From: Cryptomeria japonica
Lineage: Eukaryota > Streptophyta > Pinopsida > Cupressales > Cupressaceae
Length of the DNA stretch: 64,000 nucleotides
NCBI RefSeq assembly: GCF_030272615.1
Contig: NC_081413.1
Location: 181,920,951 to 181,984,950 of the forward strand
Direction: 5' to 3'
Positions 47,379-57,775 of the stretch are shown here, in pieces. A program made the position numbers and the translations under genes. Position 1 is the first letter of the stretch; each line of letters opens with the position of its first letter. The notes beneath the pieces are model-generated. The model did no database searches, was not told the DNA's origin, and saw only the letters and a program-made list of their open reading frames with translations.

Positions 47379-48816
47379 TGTTGGCATTATGTGAACCAGT
47401 ATGAGGACATGATGACATTGTATGTTGTCATTGATGTCAATATGCTGAAGAAGGGAGAACCGGTATATGTGCCAAAGTGAAGTGGTGTGTCTATTCAAGG
47501 TGAACCAACATGTTGATATGGGAACCGATAAATGAAAGCTTTGTATGATTACTGGTTGGTAGTCTCAGGGTTTTCGGTTGATAAGCTTCAAGCCTATGTG
47601 ACTCAATCGGTGACTTTATGTGATGAGTTAGCATTGTAATGAACAACAGATTGTGTTGCCATGATAGCCTTGTGCACATGAAGAATCTTGCATGAAGGAG
47701 ATTGTCCCTATCTACCTCGGGAATGTGCAAAGTCTGAAAATGGTGATAACGCATGATGGGTTATCAGCCACCATGAAATCGGTGGAAAACAAATGATGAA
47801 GAACATCTTGAGATTGGTTCAAGATTGTTGCATTTAATGCTATGTGCTCAAGGATCAGGATTGAACCATTTGAATTGCTCAACCTAATAGGTTTAGGGTT
47901 TAGGGATTATGCTACCGACCTATCTATTTCCTATAAGGTCAATGTTGTGTTTCTTTCTAAGGTTGTTGTCAAAAGTTGTGTGTGAGTATCCAAGTGAAGA
48001 GATATGTGATTCTTGCTAGACCAAAAGAGAGAAGTGATACCTGTAGAGTGTGAGTGTAGAAGGTGAAGAGGAGCTAAAGTGAATCTACATTGGCATTGAG
48101 TGTTGTTACCAGATCATTGTAACACCTGTTGATCTCTAACCACTTCAACAGTTGGGAAATCCCTTAACAGGGTAGCTTTAACTGGCTTACTGTAAATCGT
48201 TTAATAGGGTGACTCAAAACCATTGAGTTCTTGAAATCCTCTAACAAGGTAACCTTTAACAGGGTTTAACCCTTAACCGAGTATTCTAGCCATCCCTTAA
48301 ATTGGTGATCCGTAATAGGATCGGTTCCTAACAGAACCTATTGTATCAGTCTTTAAACGGACAAGGCTCCTAACAGAGCGGACTTCTAAAGAGTTCAAAA
48401 ATATCTTGTGGGTATTTATCCCCACCGTGGTTTTTCCTAGTTGGGTTTCCACATGAAAATTATGTGTGTCATGTGTGGTGTTATTCATGTGATGGTTTAA
48501 GTGATCTATGTCTGAAGGTAAATCATGTTAATCTAGCTGTTTATATATCTTTGATGATAGATTACCTATTCATTCACTAGGGTGAAATGGAAATGAAGTA
48601 TAAGATTGTATGAAAAGATAAGTGTCAATCAGTTTATGCTTGTCTCAGTTATTCTGGGTTTTGTCGGTTGTACTTTATTTAAGACCGATGTTACTGTTTA
48701 TTTGTCAAAGCACAGTGTCTGCTAACAAACCAATTTAGGATTGTGTTTTTGTCTGTACTGATTCAGCCCCCCTCTCAGTACTGGTTTGGTACTATCTATT
48801 CATCATTGAGTTATCA
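47379..48816 (+). repeat. 5' LTR of Copia-B
   Basis: It begins TGTTGGCATTATGTG and ends GAGTTATCA before the primer site. It contains two telomere-type TTTAGGG units (about 47890-47906) and a series of TAACAGGGT-like motifs (48150-48390). Confidence 0.92.
48150..48390 (+). repeat. Recurring TAACAGGGT motifs in Copia-B LTR
   Basis: Variants of CCTTAACAGGGT (TTTAATAGGGT, TCTAACAAGGT, CTAACAGAGC and others) recur roughly every 20-30 bp, about ten times. The second LTR has the same series (about 54030-54245), with one stretch deleted. Confidence 0.7.
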
Positions 48817-48818
48817 AT

Positions 48819-48829
48819 TGGTATCAGAG
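48819..48829 (+). other. Primer-binding site of Copia-B
   Basis: TGGTATCAGAG lies two bases after the LTR end and is complementary to initiator methionine tRNA. Confidence 0.9.
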
Positions 48830-48887
48830 AACCCTCCAGGTCTTCTCTATTATAAGCTTAACTGCTTGAGGAAAAGATCCCAGTCTA

Positions 48888-51800
48888 ATGATGAAGAGGG
48901 AAGGTCCAAAGTTCAACAGAGATAATTTCAAAATATGGAAAGATAGAATGAAGATATACATCAGAAGCATGGGTGCTCAACACTAGAGCTATGTTGGGAA
49001 TGCCTATGTTGCCCCTACCAATACTCTCACCAATGACCAAAAGAGAGAGATGTAGGAGAATGGGCATGTCATGGAAGCCCTAATTAGTAGTTTATCTGAC
49101 ATTGAGTTTATTGATGTCCAAAATAAAGTAAATCCCAAAGAAGTATGGGATACTCTTGAAAATATCTATGGTGGTGATGAGCATGTAAAACAAGCTAAGG
49201 AAGAAAGCCTTAGAGGGAAGTTTGAAGACATGCAGATGGTTGAAGGAGAGACCATTTAACAGTATGGAATAAGAATCTGAACAGTTGTTGGAGATATCAA
49301 GAGTTCATGTGGTAAAATGGAAGATTCCACCATGGTAAGAAAAGTCCTGAGATCCTTATTATTGGTCTATGCAATAAGGGTTGCTGCTATTCAGGAGTTG
49401 AGATCAATAGATAAGACTAAGTTATCCCTAGACTCCATCATTGCAAAGTTGATAGCCTATGAGCTAAATATTTTTGATGGCAGTGTTCAAAAGACTAAAT
49501 CAACTTTTAAAGCTTCTGTTGTACCATCTAGAAAAGGAAAAGAAGCTAACACTAGTGGTGAACTAAGACAGAGAAGAGAAATGGATGATGAGGAGGTTCT
49601 AATGGCATTTGAAGCTCTTCTTGCTAGGAAACTTCCTATAGGAACCGGTAAATACAAAGGCAAGCTCCCTTTGAAATGTTTTTCTTGTAACTGGATAGGA
49701 CATATTGCTCTAAACTATCCTAATGGTGACAACAAGGACAAATCGGAAAGGTTCAAGAAATTCAAAGGAGGAAACAAGAGAAACTATTTTGTGGCAGTTG
49801 ATGAAGGTGTCATAGATGAGGAGTCAGAAGATGAAGAAAATGAAGATATTGTGTTTATTGCTATCAAGGAAGATGTGTCAGACAAGAAGGCTCTTGTCTC
49901 CCACTTTGATAATTCCAATGAGTGGATTATTGACAGTGGTTGTTCCCACCATATGACTGGTGACTAGAGAAAGTTTCTATCCTTGGAAGAGTATGATGGT
50001 GGTGTGGTTCACTTTGGTAATGATGCACCATGTATGGTCAAAGGCAAAGGGTCCATCTCTCTAAATGGAAAGAGTAGTGCTGACAATGTGTATTAGGTTG
50101 ATGGTCTAAGACACAACCTTCTAAGTGTTGCTCAACTGAATGATAGTGGTCTCACTCTGGAATTCAAGAATAGAGTGTGTAGAATCAAAGGAAAGAATGG
50201 TGAATTGGTGGCTACTAGCATGCAAACCAAAGGTAACCTATTTCAGCTGAATGCAAATATAAGTACATGTCTTATGGCTAAATTTGATGATAGCTGGATA
50301 TGGCATAGGAGACTCTACCATGTAAACTTTGATAACATTGTGAAGGCCAGTAAGATCAAGGCAGTTAGAGGGTTGTCGGTGCTGAGCGAACTGGAAAATA
50401 CCTTGTGCAGAGAGTGTCAATTGGGGAAAATGTCTTCCTCAACCTTTAAAGGTAAACCTTTCACTGCTGACAATTTGCTTGATCTTGTGCATATTGATTT
50501 GTGTGCTCCTATGAAAACTAGGAGTGTGTAGGGTGATAGGTACTTCATGATTCTCACTGATGACAACTCAAGAATGATGTAGGTCACCTTCTTGAAAGAT
50601 AAGTATGAAGCTTTTGTAAAGTTCAAATCTTTCAGAGCATTAGTGGAGAAGGAAAGTGGTAAAAGGATCAAGTGCCTGAGAACTGATCAAGGAGGGGAAT
50701 TCACTTTCAGTGAATTCAACAAGTATTGTGAAGAACATGGCATCAAGAGGCAACTGTCTGCCCCCTAGAATCCACAACAGAATCGCCTAGTAGAGAGGAA
50801 TAATTAGACTATGGTTGAAGCAGCTAGAACTATGCTGATTCAAGGAAACGTAGCTCACACCTTTTGGAGAGAAGCGGTGAGCACTGCAGTCTACACAATG
50901 AATCGGGTACTCATCAAAAAAGTTAAGGATAAAACTCCTTATGAGTATTGGACAGGTAAGACACCTATGGTTACCTACTTTAAAGTGTTTGGTAGCAAAT
51001 GTTACATCAAGAGGAGTGAACACCAGAGCAAATTTGATGCGAAATGTGATGAGGGAATATTCTTAGGGTATTCCACCAAGAGCAAAGCTGCCAAGTGTTT
51101 TAATAATAGGACTCAGAGAATTATGGAAAGCATCAATGTAAGAGTTGATGAAACCTCTAAGAAAACTGAGGAAACTAGCAGTGAGCAAGCAATATATGAA
51201 CCAGTTGTAACCTTCTAGGAACTGGTTGCTAGTCAACCAAGTACCAGTAAGAGTGTTCCTACACCGGTAGATGTAGATGCTGATACTAATGGAGATGAGG
51301 ATGAAGAAGAAAAGCAAGAGGAATCTATCAAGACCATTCCTCATTATGTCAAGTTGAATCATGATCCTAAGCAGATCATAGGAGATAAGGATGCAAGAAT
51401 CCTTACAAGAAGAAAGGTCAGAGAAAACTCATGTATGATCTCTAAATTTGAGCCTAAATCATTCAAAGAGGCACATAAAGATGAAGACTAGTTCAAGGCA
51501 ATGGAAGAGGAACTTGACCAGATAGAGAGAAATGGTACATGGTCTTTGGTACCTAGACCGGAGCATAAAAATGTCATTGGTACCAAATGGGTTTTTCAGA
51601 AATAAGCTAAATGAGGATGGCATAGTGATTAGAAAAAAAGATAGACTGGTGTGTAAAGGATATGCTCAAGAAGAAGGAGAAGGCTATGGAGAAACCTTTT
51701 CTCTTGTAGCCAGATTGGAAGGAGTTCGTATGCTTCTTGCATATGCAGCTTTTAAAGGATTCAAAGTATATCAAATGGATGTAAAATCTATATTCCTAAA

Positions 51801-52974
51801 TGGTGTACTTGAAGAGGAGGTGTATATAGAGCAACTAGATGGGTTTTCCCTATCTGGAGATAGTAACATGGTATGTAGGCTACATAAAGCCTTATATGGT
51901 CTAAACAAGGCACCTAGAGAATGGTGTGAATGCCTATACTCCCATCTTGTGAAGATTGGATTTGAGAGAACAAGTGAAAATAGCAATATCTACTTGAATT
52001 CTGAAGGAGATCAGATCTTGATATGTGAGGTTTTTTTTTATTATATTATCTTTGGTGGAGATGACAAGATTATTCATGAGTTTGCAGATGAGATGAAGAA
52101 AGAGTTTGAGATGTCACTCATAGGGGAGATTAAGTTCTTCATTGGACTGCAGATTTAGCAGATGAAGGATATAATCTTTATCACTCAGTCCAAGTATGTC
52201 AAAGAGGTGTTGAAGACCTTTGGCATGGAAGATAGAAAACCATTTGGAACACCGATGGTGACCAATTGTAAACTATCCAAAGAAGATGACTCAACATTGG
52301 TTGATGAGAAGGAATACTAATCAATGATTGGTAAGTTGCATTATGTAGTGCATAGTAGACCAGATATTGCACATGTAGTTGGCATTACTGCAAGGTTCCA
52401 AAAAAGTCCAAGAGAATCCCACTTGGTTGCAGTCAAGCGAATTCTTAGGTATCTGAAGGGAACTGTTGATTATGGATTGTGGTATACATATGGAAAGGAC
52501 TTCAACTTGAAAGTATTCACAGATGCTTATTGGGAAGGTAATGTGGATGACTGGAAGAGCACAATTAGTGGTGCATTCTTTCTTGGTGGTAGACTGATCT
52601 CATGGATGAGTAAGAAGCAAAGTTGTATCTCTCGGTCTATAGCAGAAGTAGAGTATGCTGTAGCTTTCATGAACTGCACTCAGACAATTTGGATGAAGCA
52701 TGTATTATATGGCTTCAAAGTTCCTGTATCTAAACCAGTAAGTATATTTTGTGACAATACTAGTGCAATTAACATCTCCAAGAATCCGGTTTTACATTAT
52801 AGAACTAAGCACTTTGAGCTTAAGTATCATTTCTTGAAGGAAAAGGTTCAGAACAAAGAGATTGCACTAGAGCATGTTTCTAGTAAGGAGCAGTTTGAAA
52901 ACATATTCACCAAGCCTCTTCCAAAGGCTACATTTATGTACTTAAAAGGTGAATTAGTGGTGCTTCCCCTTTAG
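48888..52974 (+). pseudogene. gag-pol: Copia-B gag-pol polyprotein: Gag-PR-IN-RT-RNaseH
   Basis: One phase runs from ATG 48888 to about 51595, then a 1-nt slip in a T-run shifts to the +1 phase, continuing to 52974. Gag ends in a zinc knuckle missing its last Cys (CFSCNWIGHIALNYP). Protease DSGCSHHMTGD is near 49930. Integrase has HRRLYHVN/CRECQLGK, HIDLCAP, RTDQGGEF and LVERNN, so its triad is intact. RT has YQMDVKSIFLNG, but the YVDD box reads FFYY (about 52030-52041), losing both catalytic Asp. RNase H has FTDAYWEGNVDDWKST and FCDNTSAI. Stops: TAG 48984, 49053, 49965, 50094, 50529, 50580, 50766, 50805, 51216, 51489 and 52156; TAA 49257 and 52318; TGA 49278. Confidence 0.92.
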
Positions 52975-53216
52975 GAAGTAAACTAAAGGTATATGCTCCA
53001 CATCAGTCAAGTATTGCATAGTCAAATTTTTCTTTAGGATTGATGTGTTGAAGGATGCTACTCCTCAAGGGGAGAAACATAATGGAATAGGGAAGCTTGT
53101 GCCTCCACTTTGGCATTGTTGTCAAAGGGGGAGAAGTGAAGTGGAGAAGATATCTAAAGAAATTGGGGGAGAAGATGTGAAGTGGAGAGATATCTTTGTA
53201 TATTGCCGTCAATGCC

Positions 53217-53227
53217 AAAAGGGGAGA
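53217..53227 (+). other. Polypurine tract of Copia-B
   Basis: AAAAGGGGAGA lies directly before the TTGTTGGC start of the 3' LTR, the usual copia arrangement. Confidence 0.9.
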
Positions 53228-53228
53228 T

Positions 53229-54672
53229 TGTTGGCATTAGGTGAACCAGTATGAGGACATGATGACATTGTATGTTGTCATTGATATCAATATGCTGAAC
53301 AAGGGAGAACCAGTATATGTGAGAATTAGTATGACATTGTGAACCGATATATGTGCCAAAGTGAAGCGATGTGTCTATTCAAGGTGAACCAGCATGTTGA
53401 TATGGGAACTGGTACATGAAAGCTTTGTATGACTACCAGTTGGTAGTCTCAGGGTTTTCGGTTGATAAGCTTCAAGCCTGTGTGACTCAACCAGTGACTT
53501 TGTGTGATGAGTTAGCATTGTAACAAAGAACAGATCATGTTGCCATGACAACCTTGTGCACGTGAAGGATCTTGCATAAAGGAGATTGTCCCTATCTACC
53601 TCAGGAATGTGCAAAGTCTGTAAATAGTGATAATGCATGATGGGTTATCAGTCACCATGAAATCGGTGGAAAATGAACGATGGAGAATGTCTTGAGATTG
53701 GTTCAAGAATGCTACATTTAATGCTATGTGCTCAACAGTCAGGATTGAACCATTTGAATTGCTCAACCTAATAGGTTTAGGGTTTAGGGTTTATGCTACG
53801 ACCTATCTATTTCCTATAAGATCGATGTTGTGTTTCTTTCTGAGGTTGTTGGTAAAATTTGTGTGTGAGTATCCAAGCGAAGAGATGCATGATTCTTGCC
53901 AAACCAAAAGAGAGAAGTGATACGTGCAGAGTGTGAGTCCAGAAGGTGAAGAGGAGCTAAAGTGGATCTGCATTGGCATTGAGTGCCATTACTAGATCAT
54001 TGTAACACCTGTTTATCTCTAACCACTTCAACAGTTGGGAAATCCCTTAACAGGGTAGCTTTAACCAGCTTACTATAAATCCTTTAACAAGGTGACTCAA
54101 AACCATTGAGTTCTTAAAATCCTCTAACAAGGTAACCTTTAACAGGGTTTAACCCTTAACCGGGTATTCTAGCCATCCCTTAACTAGGTGATCCGTAACA
54201 GGATCGGTTCCTAACAGAACCTATCCTAATAGAGCGGACTTCTAAAGAGTTCAAAAACATCTTGTGGGTATTCATCCCCACCGTGGTTTTTCCCAGTTGG
54301 GTTTCCACATGAAAAATCTGTGTGTCATGTGTGGTGTTATTCATGTGATGGTTTATGTGATTTGTGTCTAAAGGTAAATCATGTTAATCTAGCTATTTAT
54401 ATATCTTTGATGATAAATTACCTATTCATGCACTAGGGTCAAATGGAAATGAAGTATTAGATTGTATGAAAAGATAAGTGTCAACCGGTTTATGCTTGTC
54501 TCAGTTATTCTTGGTTTTGCCAGTTGTACTCTATTTAAGACCTATGTTACTGTTTATCTATCAAAGCACAGTGTCTGCTAACAAACCAGTTTAGGATTGT
54601 GTTTTTGTCTATACTGATTCACCCCCCCTCTCAATACCGGTTTGGTACTATCCATTCATCATTGAGTTATCA
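53229..54672 (+). repeat. 3' LTR of Copia-B
   Basis: It matches the 5' LTR from TGTTGGCATTAGGTG to GAGTTATCA. It has about three TTTAGGG units near 53774-53792, against two in the 5' LTR, and an insertion of about 36 bp near 53318. Confidence 0.92.
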
Positions 54673-54810
54673 AAATTTTCACTAACTTTTATTTGTTGCA
54701 GGTTACTAATCCTTGTTTGCAGATGGGAGGGGTTATATTTAGGCATTTGATTATTTTTATTTCTAGGTTTTTCAAGCTAGTTTAAGAAGAGTTCATTTCC
54801 TATTGGTTGA

Positions 54811-55075
54811 AAAGAACTTCATTACTCCTTTGGTGCTTAAAACAAAACCTCACTTTATTTTTGCAAAAGGGTTAAAAACAACTACAAGCAAACTTTTTTT
54901 TTGCAAAGTTAAAAAGGATCCCATTTTCTTTTGGTGTTGATTAAAAAGAACTTCATTACTCCTTTGGTGCTTAAAACAAAACCTCACTTTCATTTTTGCA
55001 AAAAAGTTAGAAAGAACTACAAACAAACCTTTATTTGGCAAAGTTAAAAAGAATCTCACTTTCATTGTTTTTGAA
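54811..55075. repeat. Tandem repeat with 134-bp period, two to three units
   Basis: AAAGAACTTCATTACTCCTT starts at 54811 and again at 54945, followed each time by GGTGCTTAAAACAAAACC. A third degraded partial unit follows near 55041 (AAAGAATCTCACTTTC). It lies in the older flank between Copia-B and L55; no gene is seen in 54674-55363. Confidence 0.85.
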
Positions 55076-55363
55076 CAAGGCCAAAAGAGCTTCATTGATG
55101 ATTGATTGCACGATTTTCATTTTGTTGACCAAATTCATGATTTACTTTGTTGACTAGGTTTTGTTTTCAAGGTTTTGAAACACACATTTTGCTATGTGAA
55201 GCTAAAAAGAACACATGCTTGTTGGAGAAACATCTCAAAATAGAATTTAGTAAAATAATACCTAGTTTAATAACTAAGTTGTCAAATCAAGTTTCCATAT
55301 CAGAGGACTTTATCCATATCATTTGACACACTTTGTCATGGAGGCGAATTGAACTAAACCTCT

Positions 55364-56591
55364 TGTAGCGTCCTAAAATTGCAACACTTGCAATTTCGAC
55401 TGCATTTCGGTCTTCACGATGGTGACGCAACACGCAACCTGAATGGAGACCCCAAAACTTGCTCACGACACTGAAAACTGCATTTTTCAAGCACCATTGG
55501 CCTAAACCTCCTTGCACCCCGCTGTCCCGGAGGTGGGACCAGAGCGTCCAGCACCCTGGTCCCTCAGGACCAGGGCGCCCAGCGCCCTGGTCCCTGGGTC
55601 CTATTTTGGGCCCGGTTTCCTAAGTGATATCGGGTCTTTTTGATTGCAATTTGGAAATATACTTCCCTGGTCGGCCTAAGGTCGGGAAAATCAGTCTATC
55701 AGCCCTAATTGACAAGTATATAAACTACATTTTTCTCTCTCATTTGGCATGAGGAGGACATATGTGAAAAGCGTGGAAACTATACTCAAGCATTCAAGCA
55801 TTCAAGCAATTGATCATTCCAAGTCTCCATTCAAGGCTAAGTGTTGCATTCAAGTCAAGGATTCAACCATTGAAGAGGAGATCACTTATTACATGCCACA
55901 TACTACAACATACAACATCTAAACCTTTGCACATAAGGATACAAACATCCTTAGAACAAGGTATTAGTACTTGTTTTACATTACAGTCATTTACATTTAC
56001 AGCACTTGCTCATTTCTTGGTTAATTCCAAAACCAGGGTTTGACCTAAAGGCAAACCCCTAATCCCTAACCCCCCAATCGTCTTCGCTTTTCTGTGTGTA
56101 GGTTGCAGGTACGCGGCTGAGATTGAAGATCTGGAATCCTTATGCAGAGACGAACAGATCCCCCTTCGTTTCGCGGATTTTTCGGAGGACCGTGGCGCCG
56201 GGCGCCATCGTCCTGACAACTTTTGCTCAAATTTGCAGGACAATGCCGTATCGACATTCTACAGCTAATTCCAGGTCCCCAGCTTCATCCTATAACCTAA
56301 ACTCAGTTTATAAGCGAATCTTTATGACTTTCTATGCATCCTTAGCTTAATTTCCTTAATCAACATTCTTTACAAAAGAGGGTAGCTTTGCTTTCCAAAC
56401 CCTTGAAATTCATTTAGCATCCAATCTTACATTGTGTGGGATTGAATCTTATGAGTTTCAACCCCTCTTTTGAATGTAAAGTCTTCCTCCTAAGTGAAAA
56501 CCCATCGAATCCTAGCGAACCTCCCTTCTCTCTCCTCGGAGTTAGAAGAGGGGAGACCAACTAGGGTTCGGCAGTGATTTTCCGCTTTACA
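55364..56591 (+). repeat. 5' LTR of L55
   Basis: It runs from TGTAGCGTCCTAAAATTG to CCGCTTTACA. It contains a GC-rich hairpin (55567-55593) and a second GC-rich inverted repeat near 56188-56215 (GGACCGTGGCGCC / GGCGCCATCGTCC). Confidence 0.94.
55567..55593. other. GC-rich perfect hairpin in L55 LTR
   Basis: GGACCAGGGCG-CCCAG-CGCCCTGGTCC has perfect 11-bp arms. The 3' LTR (about 62124-62150) has one fewer unit of this region and a mismatch in one arm, so the unit count varies between LTRs of one element. Confidence 0.85.
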
Positions 56592-56594
56592 TTT

Positions 56595-56612
56595 TGGTGA
56601 ACCTGATGTGAA
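56595..56612 (+). other. Probable primer-binding site of L55
   Basis: TGGTGAACCTGATGTGA begins three bases after the LTR end, with the usual TGG start. I did not assign the tRNA. Confidence 0.6.
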
Positions 56613-57775
56613 CATCCTTTCTGATTATTCATGATTAGATCTTGAAAATTGATTCCTTGATTACATTTCCATGTTTGATCTTTTGCAAAATTTTAGAGGT
56701 GATTGCATAAAAACCCTAAATTTTCTTTTTTTGAACATTGAACTTGCGAAATGTTTAATTATTAATGCTTGCTTCAGATCTGCTTTTCTATTATAAATTA
56801 TCAATTCATATCTGTACTTTAATTTTGAAAATTAAGTGGTTAAATGTCAAAACCCTAATTTTTGAAACCCTCTTAATTCAACCTTTGTTTGACAATTTGA
56901 CCGATCAAAACATCTCCAAATCATCTGTAACTTTGGATTCTGTAATAAAATCACAATATCTTGCATCCCTGAAAATTTGGAAAAAAGTTGCGAGGACCGT
57001 GTTGCACTCCGAGCGCCATCGTCCCCGACATTTTTTCCAAAATTTCGGGAGCGAGATCTTGCTGTATTTTCCTGCTAAAATCCAGAATTTTGGCTGATTT
57101 TGTCAGTTATAACACTTTCAAAATTACAGTCAAAGTTGGTCTTGTGATTGCTTGGTTTAAGGCTCCTAATCATTCAAAAATTGTTGAAATTGAAATTTTG
57201 TGTCAAAATTGTGTTCTTACTGTCCTAAATCTGAAAATTGTGTTTGCATTCATTCAAAATTTCAGTGCTTTATTCAAATTCTTGCATTTTTGTGACTTTT
57301 GAAATTAAGTGCTTAATTATAACAACTTTGATTTCCGCTTTCAAAATTGAATTTTGCGTGAAATTGAATCAATTTTTAAATTTCAAAACTTGCACTGCTT
57401 TTGACATTCCCTCTAAAATCATAAAATTCAAAATTTCAGTTTCCTTCTCTTTTTCAAAATTCAAATTTTGCATTTTTCGACAATCTTGGTAGGGTTCAAT
57501 TTTGAATTTGCAACTTTAATTTGGCCTATCTACAGATCGTAAAATCACTCAATTTTTTCAGATTAGCTCTAAAATCATCATACCTTTCATCCCTGCAAAT
57601 TTCAAAAAAAGTTGCAAGGATCGTGTTGCACTCCGAGCGCCACGGTCCCGGACATTTTTTCTGAAATTTCGGGAGACTGTTGTGATTGCATTTACCAGCT
57701 TAAATCCAGAAGATTGGCTGATTTTACTGAAAATTGCTACCTCTAAATTCAAAATCTTTTCTCTCTTTCTAGTGC
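56613..57775 (+). other. L55 untranslated leader with a repeated module
   Basis: About 1.2 kb of AT-rich leader without a gene. A ~165-bp module occurs at about 56945-57105 and again at about 57565-57735, sharing CGTGTTGCACTCCGAGCGCC, GACATTTTTTC and ATTTCGGGAG. Both resemble the LTR stretch at 56175-56245. The position before gag would suit RNA packaging or dimerisation signals; this is inference. Confidence 0.7.

Larger units (their letters stand above)
47379..54673 (+). mobile_element. Copia-B: near-complete Ty1/copia element
   Basis: A forward-strand Ty1/copia element of about 7.3 kb with LTRs 47379-48816 and 53229-54672, initiator-Met primer site, one long gag-pol region and a polypurine tract. 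The left flank is AATTT and the right flank is AAATTTT, consistent with an AATTT duplication if the LTR end is moved by one A. LTRs differ by about 14 changes in 230 aligned bases plus a ~36-bp indel. The coding region is dead: 14 stops, one frameshift and a lost RT active site. Confidence 0.9.
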
